Origin: Ignavibacteriales bacterium
GTDB taxonomy: Bacteria > Bacteroidota > Ignavibacteria > Ignavibacteriales > Melioribacteraceae
Length of the DNA stretch: 64,000 nt
Direction of reading: 5' to 3'
Assembly (NCBI GenBank): GCA_020635275.1
Contig: JACKAA010000001.1
Coordinates: 310,001-374,000 of the forward strand
Part shown: positions 1 to 8,819 of the stretch, in pieces
How the letters are laid out: every line of letters begins with the position of its first letter
Numbering within the stretch: the first letter of the stretch is position 1
The notes under the pieces: model-generated
Databases searched by the model: none
What the model saw: only the letters and a program-made list of their open reading frames with translations
What the model was told of the DNA's origin: nothing
Program-made: the position numbers and the translations under genes

Positions 1-582
1 TAAGTAAACTAAAGCATCGTTTGCAGCATTTTGGAAATCGCTGTTAAGTTTTTGCGATTTAATTTTTAATTGTGCAACTATATCATCAAATTCTGCAATA
101 ATTTTACTACCGACTTCTTCACCGGATGTGGTGGCAATAATTGCAGCCATATCATAACTTTGAGATGCTGAAGCACTAATAATTCCATCAGCAACTAAAA
201 ATTTATATTCTCCCCAAATTCCTTTTACTACTTCTATTTTTGTAAGAATTTCTGAATTGAAATTGTGTGCTGCAAGAGAATCAATAATTTCATCAATTTT
301 ATCTTTGTGATAATTATATGCTGTAACATTGTCCTTAAAATTCTCAGAAAACTCAGCTATTGAAAACTTTAACATGATAAATTGAATTTTTTGGAATTCT
401 GCATAAACTTCTTCTAAATGCTCCTTTGGATTTATAAATTCTGTATATAAAGCATTTTTAGAGTTACTCATCTTATTATTTTGAACAATATTTGAAAGGG
501 CAATTAAAGCCGATATTGTTCCTAGAATAAAAAATCCAAACTGAATTTTGCGAACAAATTTCAGATTTTTAAATTTTTCCAT
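1..582 (-). CDS. Methyl-accepting chemotaxis-like sensor, N-terminal part (cut by window edge)
   Basis: An open frame of 194 codons runs from an ATG at 580-582 off the left edge of the window without a stop. It has a short basic N-terminus, one membrane helix at about residues 12-32 (IQFGFFILGTISALIALSNIV region, shortened here) and then about 160 residues of mostly helical, charged sequence without cysteine. This matches the layout of the four-helix-bundle ligand-binding part of chemoreceptors. The HAMP and signalling domains would lie outside the window, so a histidine kinase or cyclase with the same sensor is possible. It starts 18 nt after the stop of the TonB-C gene and is probably cotranscribed with it. 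The flagellar cluster elsewhere in the window makes a chemotaxis role reasonable. Confidence 0.6.
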   Translation of the reverse strand, partial: MEKFKNLKFVRKIQFGFFILGTISALIALSNIVQNNKMSNSKNALYTEFINPKEHLEEVYAEFQKIQFIMLKFSIAEFSENFKDNVTAYNYHKDKIDEIIDSLAAHNFNSEILTKIEVVKGIWGEYKFLVADGIISASASQSYDMAAIIATTSGEEVGSKIIAEFDDIVAQLKIKSQKLNSDFQNAANDALVYL

Positions 583-600
583 AATTCACCGCTATTATGT

Positions 601-1002
601 TTACTTTAACTGAAATTGAAATTGCATTGACATTTTTACTTTTGCAGGCTTTCCGCCAGATTGAGCGGGTACAAATTTTGCTTTTTTAACAGCTTCTACT
701 GTAGCTTCATCGCAACCGGCACCAATACCTTTAATAACTTTAACATCATCAACTCCGCCTTCTTCATTAATAAAAGCCATTACATATACTTTACCTTGTA
801 CACCAGCTCTTTTTGCGATTTCTGGATATTGAATCATCTTGTAGATTTCAGGTAAACCCCCTACAGGTTCAGGCATTTGATCGGCAAATGCTAAATATTC
901 TGTACCTTGTAAGTCAGTTAATATATGGCTATTAGATAAACCTTGAGTTGATGAAGATATAGAAATAATTAAAAATAAAACTAATATCTTAATAAATTGC
1001 AT
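601..1002 (-). CDS. Secreted TonB C-terminal domain protein
   Basis: The 133-residue product has a signal peptide (about residues 1-21) followed directly by a TonB C-terminal fold at about residues 42-133. The typical elements are visible: PEPVGG near 43-49, YPEIAKRAGVQGKVYV, GCDEATVEAVKKAKFVPA and a final beta strand ending in FQFQLK. Classical TonB has an N-terminal membrane anchor and a long proline-rich spacer. Neither is present, so after signal cleavage this would be a free periplasmic or secreted domain. It could pair with outer membrane TonB-dependent partners or act only as a binding module. The gene lies just upstream of the partial chemoreceptor-like gene on the same strand. Confidence 0.75.
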   Translation of the reverse strand: MQFIKILVLFLIISISSSTQGLSNSHILTDLQGTEYLAFADQMPEPVGGLPEIYKMIQYPEIAKRAGVQGKVYVMAFINEEGGVDDVKVIKGIGAGCDEATVEAVKKAKFVPAQSGGKPAKVKMSMQFQFQLK

Positions 1003-1090
1003 TTTTCCCCCAATAATGGAATAATTATTAACATTACACTATCGAGATCAAATTACAAAAGTTGATATTTGGATATGATTTTCGGTATAA

Positions 1091-1654
1091 TTACTTAATC
1101 AGAGAAGAAACTCCTTTGAATTCTGGAGTCCCGCATACTTCCAATAATTCAAATAAAATTGATTCTACTGTCGTTATTTCTGCACCATGTTTTTCCATTC
1201 TTTTAATTGCTGTCTCATAATCTACTTTAAATCTAGAGGAAACAGCATTTACAGCAAGATTTACTTGAAAATTGTTTATTAGTAAATCAAAAACTGTCTG
1301 TTGAACACAAACATGAGATTCTACCCCACAAACTATAATTTGTTCAATATTATTATTTTTTAACCTTTCAAATAGATTATCTGCTCCTGAACAACTAAAC
1401 GTTAATTTCTTAACTGCATCTCCATTTAGTTCATTCTTAATTTGTTTTACTGTGGGTCCAAGTCCCTTGGGATATTGTTCAGTATAAAAAATTGGAATAT
1501 TTAAGATCTTAAACCCTTTGATTAGTTTAATAATGTTTTCAACTAATTGAGTATGATTCTGCATAACATTAATTATTCTTTCTTGAATGTCAATAATTAA
1601 TAATGCAGATTTATGCCGATTCAAGATTTTAGGGTGTCTTAGAAATTTTTCCAT
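1091..1654 (-). CDS. Isochorismatase-family cysteine hydrolase
   Basis: The 187-residue protein is of usual length for the isochorismatase/nicotinamidase-like superfamily. The catalytic triad of the family can be placed at D22 (LLIIDIQE), K83 (KxxF pattern in VKKLTFSC) and C116 (GVESHVCVQQT), with the expected cis-peptide region before the cysteine. It resembles the YcaC-like subgroup of unknown or variable substrate more than true nicotinamidases, because no metal-binding DxHxxxH set is seen. It has no signal peptide, so it should be cytoplasmic. It follows the HAD phosphatase gene after 6 nt and is probably in the same operon. The substrate cannot be assigned from sequence. Confidence 0.85.
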   Translation of the reverse strand: MEKFLRHPKILNRHKSALLIIDIQERIINVMQNHTQLVENIIKLIKGFKILNIPIFYTEQYPKGLGPTVKQIKNELNGDAVKKLTFSCSGADNLFERLKNNNIEQIIVCGVESHVCVQQTVFDLLINNFQVNLAVNAVSSRFKVDYETAIKRMEKHGAEITTVESILFELLEVCGTPEFKGVSSLIK

Positions 1655-1660
1655 ATTAAT

Positions 1661-2425
1661 TCATAAATTTTTTAAAATTGAAATTACATCAATCAAAGAA
1701 TTTGCTTGGTAATCTATGTTTTTGATATGTTCTGATGAGATTGGAGGCTTTGTTTTCCCCGTTAAAACCAATATAGTTTCTGCATTTAATTGCTTTGCCC
1801 CCTTTATATCTGATTCTAAATCATCTCCAATCATTATAAATGAATCTGTTATTTGGCAATTAATTCTAGTTAACGCTGATTGAAAATAAATTGGAGACGG
1901 CTTACCAATTAAAGCTGCATTTTTTGACGCAGCATATTCAATTGCATGAATAAATGGACCTGCATCTAATTGGATTCCATAAGGTGGATTGCTCCAATAT
2001 TTATTTTTATGAATTGCAACTAAATCAGCCCCATTTTGAATATATTCAAAAATTGTTTGCATAAGTTTATAATTCCAAAGATTTCCAATATCACCAATTA
2101 GAACTGCTTCTGGGTTTTCAAATTCTAAAATATCTGTAAAATTTGCTAAAACATTTTCTGATAAATAAATGGCGACTTTTTTGTATTTCTCTTTAACATA
2201 ATCTGCTGCAGCATCAACTGCTGTAATAATTGGGAAATTGATATTAATAGAATTCTCTTTAAAGAAATCATAAACATCATGAGAAGTACTTAGCGATGAA
2301 TTACTTAAAATGCAGCATTTTCCATTTGATTTGTTTAGAAAGTCAATAAATTGGATTAAATCCTTAACTGGTTCATTTCCAATTCTTAAAACACCATCTA
2401 AATCAATTAAAATTGGCTTTTGCAT
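1661..2425 (-). CDS. HAD-superfamily hydrolase, class IIA (NagD-like)
   Basis: The 254-residue protein shows the four HAD motifs: DLDGVL at residues 8-13 with D8 the nucleophile and D10 the general acid, ILSNSS near 40 as motif II, GKPSP near 173 with the motif III lysine, and MIGDDLESDIKGA near 197 for magnesium binding. The cap inserted between motifs II and III is of the C2 type seen in NagD/4-nitrophenylphosphatase-like enzymes. Members dephosphorylate small phosphometabolites such as phosphoglycolate or nucleotides; the substrate here is open. It is the first gene of a two-gene unit with the isochorismatase-family gene and is divergent from feoAB. Confidence 0.85.
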   Translation of the reverse strand: MQKPILIDLDGVLRIGNEPVKDLIQFIDFLNKSNGKCCILSNSSLSTSHDVYDFFKENSININFPIITAVDAAADYVKEKYKKVAIYLSENVLANFTDILEFENPEAVLIGDIGNLWNYKLMQTIFEYIQNGADLVAIHKNKYWSNPPYGIQLDAGPFIHAIEYAASKNAALIGKPSPIYFQSALTRINCQITDSFIMIGDDLESDIKGAKQLNAETILVLTGKTKPPISSEHIKNIDYQANSLIDVISILKNL

Positions 2426-2526
2426 TATTTAAAGTACAAAGTCTTTTATTAAATCTAAAATATTTTTTGATGAGGCTAATTATTAATTATTCAATATTAA
2501 AGGATATTTTGCTCCTTATTTTTATC

Positions 2527-2557
2527 TTGACAATATACATTAAGCTACCTAATTTTA
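2527..2557 (+). promoter_or_regulatory. Candidate promoter for feoAB
   Basis: A perfect TTGACA at 2527-2532 is followed after 17 nt by TAATTT at 2550-2555, in the 177-bp divergent gap before feoA. The -10 match is poor (3 of 6 to TATAAT), so only the -35 and spacing speak for it. No Fur-type palindrome was recognised by eye. Confidence 0.3.
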
Positions 2558-2602
2558 TATAGACTAAATCTAAATAATACTTTAAAATCTTTATTTTTTG
2601 AA

Positions 2603-2824
2603 ATGAAAACTGCAGCAAATTTAAATTTTGGCGAAAAAGCAATAATAGATAGTATAGATCAAAATCACCCTTCTTTTAGGAGAATTATAGAAATTGGTTT
2701 TACACCAGGTCAAGAAATTGAGTTAGTAAATAAATCTTTTTTTAATGATCCCCTTGCATTTGCTTTAAGAGGAACAATGATTGCTATTCGTAAAAATGAG
2801 GCTGAATCTATTAGAATATTATGA
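2603..2824 (+). CDS. feoA: FeoA, ferrous iron transport accessory protein
   Basis: The 73-residue protein is a single SH3-like FeoA domain: it opens with MKTAANLNFGEKAII, has the IIEIGFTPGQEIELV core and the conserved AFALRGTMIAIRKNEAESI end. FeoA is a small cytoplasmic protein thought to modulate FeoB. Its stop codon overlaps the feoB start by 4 nt (ATGA), which implies translational coupling. No clear Shine-Dalgarno precedes its ATG; the upstream region is T- and A-rich. No feoC follows feoB. Confidence 0.93.
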   Translation: MKTAANLNFGEKAIIDSIDQNHPSFRRIIEIGFTPGQEIELVNKSFFNDPLAFALRGTMIAIRKNEAESIRIL

Positions 2825-4839
2825 CCGAGTTCAACTCAACTTTACCAGTTGTAACACTTGTTGGCCCGCCCAATTCAGGAAAAACAACGCTGTTAAACTT
2901 ACTTAGCGGAAAAAATTACAAAACTGTAAATTATCCAGGATCTACTGTTGAATATAATGCTACATATTTTCAAAAACAATTTAACATAAATGCTACTTTA
3001 TTAGATTCCCCCGGAATTATAAGTTTAATTCCAAACTCACCCGATGAACAAGTAACAATTGATGCTCTTTATAATCACCCTAAATTTGGAATTCCAGATC
3101 TTATAATTGCAACTGTAGATGCTAGTCAGCTTTCTCGACATTTATTATTAGTTGATCAATTAATACGTTCACATTTTAGATTAATAGTTGTTGTAACTAT
3201 GGTTGATATTTTAAATCGAAAAGGTTATGAAATATCAATACAAAATTTAAAAAAAGAACTTAAGTGTGATGTTGTTGAAGTTGATGGAAGACATGGCAAT
3301 GGCATAAATAATCTAGTCCAAAATATTTCTACTATTCTTAAAAAAGAAAAACAAGAGTTAAGTGAAAAACCAATACGAATTGATGAAAATGGTGATTCGC
3401 AAATTTTATTAAACAATTATAAAAAAATTGAAGAAATAGAAAAATCAGTAATTAATCCAAAATTAAAGCAGGCTGATCTTGAGAAAGCCAATAAAAGTTT
3501 AAATGTGCTGAATTCTTTTAGTCGAAACAAACCAGACAATTTAACTCTAAAACTTGACGGAATATTTTTACATAAATATTTGGGCATTTTAATTTTCTTC
3601 ATTTTGATGGGATTAGTATTTACATCAATATTTTATCTCGCACTTCCTTTAATGGAATTTGTAGATGAATCATTTGCAAGCTTAGCTAATTTTGCAATTG
3701 AAAAAATTGGTTATACTTGGATTGGAGATTTAGTGGCTGATGGTATAATCAGTAGTTTAGGTGCTGTCCTAGTTTTTGTTCCTCAAATTGTAATACTTTT
3801 TTTAATTCTTGGATTCCTTGAAGATACAGGTTATTTGGCTCGTGGAGCTATGTTAATTGATAGACCACTCTCCAAAATTGGTTTAAATGGCAGATCATTC
3901 GTTCCAATGCTCTCCGGTTACGCATGTGCAATTCCAGCGATTCTAGCGGCAAGAACAATGTCTAACAGAAGAGAAAGGTTATTGACAATTTTCATAATTC
4001 CATTAATGAGCTGCAGTGCGCGTTTACCCGTTTATGCATTACTCATTGCATTTTTATTGCCTCTTGAAAAAGCTTGGATTGGCGGTATTGTCCTTTCATT
4101 AATTTACTTATTCAGCATGATAAGTTCAGTGGTTATTGCTGCGCTAATAAATAAATTTAGAAAAAGCATAATACGTGAAGAAGATAATTCTTCGTTTATT
4201 TTGGAACTTCCTTCTTATAAGTTGCCTCGTATTAAATCAGTAATTAGAAATTCATATTCAAGTACAAAACAATATTTAAAAGAAGCCGGACCAGTAATAA
4301 TAGTCTTTTCTTTTATTTTATGGGGATTAACATACTTCCCTAATACAAATCCTAAAATAGAAGATACAAACCTAACTCAAGTTGAATATTATGAAGCGCA
4401 AAAAGTTGAAAGAATTTCAACATCTTATGCATCATACATTGGGAAAAAAATTGAGCCAATTATGGCGCCATTAGGAATGGATTGGCGAATTGGGGTTTCA
4501 TTAATTTCTGCTTTTGTTGCTAGAGAAGTATTTGTAAGTGCATTAGCAGTAATTTTTAAAGTAAGCGGCGATGAAGAAACAATTCAGCAATCTTTATTAA
4601 ATTCTATGCGTAATGCAAAAATTGAGGGCACAGATCAAAAATTATTTACGCCGGCAACAATTTTAGGTTTAATCATATTTTTTGTTTTCGCGATGCAATG
4701 TTTGTCAACCATTGCTGTAGCAAAAAAAGAAACTGGAAGCTGGCGAATTCCAATCTTTCAAATAATTATTTTTTCTGGTCTTGCTTATATTTCAACATTT
4801 ATTACCGTTAATGGCTTACGGCTATTGGGTATCGAGTAA
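2821..4839 (+). CDS. feoB: FeoB, ferrous iron transporter with G-protein domain
   Basis: The 672-residue inner membrane protein carries an N-terminal GTPase domain (about residues 8-180) with G1 GPPNSGKT at 15-22 and G3 DSPG at 62-65. The G4 motif, normally NxxD, reads TMVD at 126-129, so the base-reading asparagine is a threonine. A short helical linker leads to the membrane part from about residue 258, with the gate segments GYLARGAMLIDR, LSGYACAIPAIL and MSCSARLPVYALL, the cysteines being the conserved pore residues. The length is below the usual 700-780 because the linker and extracellular loops are short. It takes up Fe(II) with FeoA. The gene ends 20 nt before the convergent M6 protease gene. 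Confidence 0.95.
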   Translation: MTEFNSTLPVVTLVGPPNSGKTTLLNLLSGKNYKTVNYPGSTVEYNATYFQKQFNINATLLDSPGIISLIPNSPDEQVTIDALYNHPKFGIPDLIIATVDASQLSRHLLLVDQLIRSHFRLIVVVTMVDILNRKGYEISIQNLKKELKCDVVEVDGRHGNGINNLVQNISTILKKEKQELSEKPIRIDENGDSQILLNNYKKIEEIEKSVINPKLKQADLEKANKSLNVLNSFSRNKPDNLTLKLDGIFLHKYLGILIFFILMGLVFTSIFYLALPLMEFVDESFASLANFAIEKIGYTWIGDLVADGIISSLGAVLVFVPQIVILFLILGFLEDTGYLARGAMLIDRPLSKIGLNGRSFVPMLSGYACAIPAILAARTMSNRRERLLTIFIIPLMSCSARLPVYALLIAFLLPLEKAWIGGIVLSLIYLFSMISSVVIAALINKFRKSIIREEDNSSFILELPSYKLPRIKSVIRNSYSSTKQYLKEAGPVIIVFSFILWGLTYFPNTNPKIEDTNLTQVEYYEAQKVERISTSYASYIGKKIEPIMAPLGMDWRIGVSLISAFVAREVFVSALAVIFKVSGDEETIQQSLLNSMRNAKIEGTDQKLFTPATILGLIIFFVFAMQCLSTIAVAKKETGSWRIPIFQIIIFSGLAYISTFITVNGLRLLGIE

Positions 4840-4859
4840 ATCTAATATTTCTAATTCTA

Positions 4860-6854
4860 CTATTTTAATAGAACACATTTTTTAATGTCAATATAGTTTC
4901 TTGTATTAATTCTAATAAAGTAAATTCCGCTAGATAAATTTTTACCATTTATTCTAGAATTAAAATTCTCAGAATACGTACCAGCAGATTTATTTTCATT
5001 TACTAACGTTAATATTTTATTCCCAATCGCATCATAAACATTTATATTAATTAGCTGACTTTCATTTACCATATACTTTATTGTGGTAGAAGTATTAAAG
5101 GGATTTGGAAAATTTTGAAGCAATTTGCAATTATTAATCTTAGAACTATTGTTATCAAATTTGAAGGATAATTCATCTTTTTTAACTGGAATTTTTAATT
5201 CATCTGAAAATTCTGATTCTTTGTTCTGTTCATCACAAGCACATATTTTATAAAATACAAATTCATAATTCATTGTTGAATCATAAGGATCTTCATTATA
5301 ATCAGTAAAAGTTGAATATTCTGTACTATCATATAAACAGTAATTAGTATCATTCTTCTTTTTAAAAATTTTATACTGCGAAATGTCGGGTTCAAGATTA
5401 TCTTCCCAAGTTAATTTTACAAAATAGTTTGTCTTATCCTCTATTTTTTTTGGTTTTGCAGGAGAAGTAAGAAAAGGTCGTTTTTGGTAAAGCTCAACAA
5501 CAAAATTATCATGTTCAGCTTTTATAATTTCAATACCAATGTTCTCACTTGGTTTTGTATTAGGTACCCAATAACAATTAGTTTCACAATTTCGCGAATC
5601 TGACCAAGGTGTAATAACATTAACATTATCAATACCGGGAAATATTTGTTCATCTCCATTTTCACTTTCTTCACCAGATGAATATAGAAGTTTAATAAAA
5701 CTGCCAGGGAGTTTTCTCCAAATTAATATACCTTCGTTTATTGTTAAGTTTTTGATAAAAGAATTATAATCCTTAGTTTCAGAATTCCCCAATAGCATAT
5801 TTGAGTCAAATTTCCTGAACTCAACAAAAAAATAACTGCTATAAGAACTGTTACTTTGCATTTTATATACCAATGGATTCTTTAAACAATAATTCATTGT
5901 TATTGTACTAGCTTCATTAATAATTGAAGGTTGATACCAATCTTTAATAAATCTATAATATGGATTAATTGGTGCGGGACATTCTCCTTCCATATTTGGA
6001 CCGTTATAATTTCCTTTTGACATTAAGCACCAATAATTATTTTCTGCTAAACCCTTTAAATCTTCAAATCCAAGTAAATGTCCAATCTCATGAACATGAA
6101 TTCCAATATGTGAAAAATGTGAAATATTATTAATTTTTGGATCATTCCTTTCTTCTTCATAAGGGAACCCTTTAACAAATCTTTCTCCCATTATATATTC
6201 ATTTTCAATTCTAAAAGCTTCAGGATTTAAAGTATTAAAACCGTTTTTTCTGTATGTATGACCCGCATAAATTATTGCTAAAAATGTATGATCATTTGTA
6301 GTAACGTCAAGATTTTCGTCAATAGCTTTTTGTTTAGCTTCGGATCTAAAAATATTTCCATTGTTTTCATGATAATAAGATTTAACCTTATCAAGGCAAA
6401 TCCAATCAGGTATGTTATTCTTATCTAAATCTTTATTAAGAATAATCCCTTCAATTATTAAATTACCATTTGACATTATTCTATAGTAATCTCTAATACT
6501 ACCAAATACTTCTTTTCCATCCGGTGAATACATATTTGGAGCTACATAAATATTTTCAGAAAAAAATAAGTTATTAAAATCATTATATGTATAGGCAGGT
6601 AAAGAAAGATTTTTCGGATAATCTGGATTTCTATGTTTTACATTTTGGAATTCAACAAAAAGTAATTTTATTTGAATCTTTGTTTGAATCAATTGAAATT
6701 GAGTATTTGAATTTGTTTCTTCCTTTTTATGAGCTGATTTGTAAAGTGGATAATATTCATCTTGGAATTTACTATTATATATTAAATCCTCTGCAATACA
6801 AATAACTGGAATAAAATATAATACAAATAATATATTTTTAAATGTTTTGTTCAT
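4860..6854 (-). CDS. M6-family metalloprotease with T9SS sorting domain
   Basis: The 664-residue secreted protein has a signal peptide (1-21) and an M6 immune-inhibitor-A-like catalytic domain. The zinc site HEIGH is at 255-259, followed by LLGFED with D265, and a Met-turn WCLMSKG near 275-281. A fibronectin type III-like region covers about 465-560. The last 90 residues form a type A T9SS sorting domain starting at NFPNPFN. This predicts export through the outer membrane by the type IX system with removal or anchoring of the C-terminus. It sits 68 nt after the S8 protease gene on the same strand, so both may be expressed together for extracellular proteolysis. The zinc site is complete; the substrate is unknown. 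Confidence 0.88.
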   Translation of the reverse strand: MNKTFKNILFVLYFIPVICIAEDLIYNSKFQDEYYPLYKSAHKKEETNSNTQFQLIQTKIQIKLLFVEFQNVKHRNPDYPKNLSLPAYTYNDFNNLFFSENIYVAPNMYSPDGKEVFGSIRDYYRIMSNGNLIIEGIILNKDLDKNNIPDWICLDKVKSYYHENNGNIFRSEAKQKAIDENLDVTTNDHTFLAIIYAGHTYRKNGFNTLNPEAFRIENEYIMGERFVKGFPYEEERNDPKINNISHFSHIGIHVHEIGHLLGFEDLKGLAENNYWCLMSKGNYNGPNMEGECPAPINPYYRFIKDWYQPSIINEASTITMNYCLKNPLVYKMQSNSSYSSYFFVEFRKFDSNMLLGNSETKDYNSFIKNLTINEGILIWRKLPGSFIKLLYSSGEESENGDEQIFPGIDNVNVITPWSDSRNCETNCYWVPNTKPSENIGIEIIKAEHDNFVVELYQKRPFLTSPAKPKKIEDKTNYFVKLTWEDNLEPDISQYKIFKKKNDTNYCLYDSTEYSTFTDYNEDPYDSTMNYEFVFYKICACDEQNKESEFSDELKIPVKKDELSFKFDNNSSKINNCKLLQNFPNPFNTSTTIKYMVNESQLININVYDAIGNKILTLVNENKSAGTYSENFNSRINGKNLSSGIYFIRINTRNYIDIKKCVLLK

Positions 6855-6922
6855 GACTAATAGTCACGTTTATAAATTTATTTAGATTCAATAATCTTTC
6901 TTAATAGTACCATTATTATTTT

Positions 6923-8641
6923 TCATTTTATAAATGTCATTTTTTTTGTTTGAATATTATTTCCACATGTAAATTGGCAGAAATAAACTCCACTAGTGTA
7001 TTCACTTGCATCCCATTGCATTTCATATATACCTGGTATTTTATTTTCGTTTACTAAAGTTGTTAATTCTCTTCCAAGCATATCAAATATTTTTATTGTC
7101 ACTTTCATAGGTTTAAAGTTTGATACATCGTTTTGTATTGAATATTTTATTTTTGTATTAGGATTAAAAGGATTTGGATAATTTTGATAAAGCTTAATTT
7201 CAGTGGGGATATTTTTACAATCTATATTAACTAAATTCTGTTGTTGTTTAATGTAGGCCAATGTTTTATAAGCGTTAATTCTTCCATAACCTAAATATTG
7301 GTTCCAGCCATTTTCATCATACGGGTATTGACCGATTTTATCTGTATTTTTTGTAATTATATCATATACTTGATTTGGAGTCAGCGTGCTATCTATTGAT
7401 AACATCAATCCAACTAAAGCGCTGACAAATGGTGTTGCTAATGAAGTTCCGCAACCAACAGAATAACCCGTGCAACATTTATTATTTAATAGCGTTATAT
7501 CACTCCCAGGTGCTGCAACATCAATAAATGAACTTAAAGGATCATCAATTGGATTTTTTCCAGGACTATAATTCCATCCATCGTAAAAAACTTCTTCATT
7601 ATCGACCATTCTTGTCGCACTAACTGCAATTACTTGACCCAATTCTCCAAAATTGTATGCAGCCGGGTATAAAGTATCAGGTAATCCTTCTTGATCATTG
7701 CCAGCAGCGGCAACACAGACTACTCCACTTGCTAATGCTGTTTTAACGGCGTCTTCGAGGCATTTAAAATTTAATCTTCTTACCCAACTGAAATTTATTA
7801 CATCAACTCCATCATTAATAGCTCTTATAACTTCCTGTGCACTAAATGTTACGAAGTAAAATGCTAAATGCAAATTCCATCCTAAACTTGCTACGCCTAT
7901 ACTATTATTTGTATTTGCCCCAGCAACACCAGCTACATACCTGCCATGATTTCCAAATTTATCAAAATGACTTTTAACCTTACCAATAAGATCTTCATGA
8001 ATATTTCCATCACCCACATTACCAAAAACATCATGTATAGCAATTACAATTGAGCTGTCTCCTTTTGTTATATCCCAAGCTTTTTCTGCTTCAATTTTTT
8101 CAAATGCCCATTTATTTTCGTTTAGAAATTTATCATCATTTGGTTCGAGCATTGTATAAGCTTGAAATGGTCCTTCAGCATATTCAACTTGGGGTAAGCT
8201 TTTTATTTTTTTAATTGCATAATCTATTGGAATTAATTTGTTAAAGTGAAGTTGAACAACTTGAGACCAATCCGGAATTGTGCAGTATTTTTTAGTTCGT
8301 TTATTTTGAATTAATGTATCACCCCATTCAGCATCAGGGACCAATTTATGTATTTCATATTTGCCATATAACTTTTCTAAATTGTAAAAACATTTCTTGA
8401 CCGAAGTATTTTTGATTGCACTAATATTAAGCTTTGTATCACCTTTGTTTGATTTTACTACTTGTTTGTTAAATTTTAAAGTAATTAAATCTGAGTAACG
8501 AACTTTAGTATTATCATCAATAAATATTTCTCTTTCTGATATTAGATTTTTAGCCGATATTTTTCTGAGTTGTGCTTTTAGTTCGCTATAACTTGACAAA
8601 ATAAAAATGATAGAAAATAAACCTAAAATAGTTTTTTTCAT
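6923..8641 (-). CDS. Subtilisin-like (S8) serine protease with T9SS sorting domain
   Basis: The 572-residue protein has a signal peptide (about 1-23), an N-terminal prodomain-like region to about residue 165, and an S8 domain. The catalytic residues are D204 (IAIHDVFGN), H232 (NHGRYVAGVAG) and S400 (GTSLATPF), with oxyanion N315 in AAAGND. The Asp motif is DVFG rather than the usual D[ST]G, but the triad is complete. A T9SS sorting domain begins at YPNPFNPNTKIKYSI near 486 and runs to the C-terminus. It should be secreted to the cell surface or medium. A 178-bp gap containing one arm of an inverted repeat separates it from the upstream lipoprotein gene. Confidence 0.9.
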   Translation of the reverse strand: MKKTILGLFSIIFILSSYSELKAQLRKISAKNLISEREIFIDDNTKVRYSDLITLKFNKQVVKSNKGDTKLNISAIKNTSVKKCFYNLEKLYGKYEIHKLVPDAEWGDTLIQNKRTKKYCTIPDWSQVVQLHFNKLIPIDYAIKKIKSLPQVEYAEGPFQAYTMLEPNDDKFLNENKWAFEKIEAEKAWDITKGDSSIVIAIHDVFGNVGDGNIHEDLIGKVKSHFDKFGNHGRYVAGVAGANTNNSIGVASLGWNLHLAFYFVTFSAQEVIRAINDGVDVINFSWVRRLNFKCLEDAVKTALASGVVCVAAAGNDQEGLPDTLYPAAYNFGELGQVIAVSATRMVDNEEVFYDGWNYSPGKNPIDDPLSSFIDVAAPGSDITLLNNKCCTGYSVGCGTSLATPFVSALVGLMLSIDSTLTPNQVYDIITKNTDKIGQYPYDENGWNQYLGYGRINAYKTLAYIKQQQNLVNIDCKNIPTEIKLYQNYPNPFNPNTKIKYSIQNDVSNFKPMKVTIKIFDMLGRELTTLVNENKIPGIYEMQWDASEYTSGVYFCQFTCGNNIQTKKMTFIK

Positions 8642-8766
8642 GTCTTCACCTTTTCACTTTGTTAATGATTCAACAAAAAGAAAGGTCTCAGACATTCTTA
8701 AGAAGACATAAAATAGATTGAATATGAAGTAAAGAGCAGTGATAAGATAATTTTCAATTTAACAAG

Positions 8767-8784
8767 AAAACTGGCTAACCTTTT
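8767..8784. repeat. Left arm of perfect 18-bp inverted repeat
   Basis: AAAACTGGCTAACCTTTT is the exact reverse complement of 9563-9580. The two arms bracket the orphan lipoprotein gene in an 814-bp unit. No target-site duplication is visible outside the arms. Confidence 0.85.
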
Positions 8785-8819
8785 TTGTTTATTTGAATTT
8801 ATTTTTAATTCAATCATAC

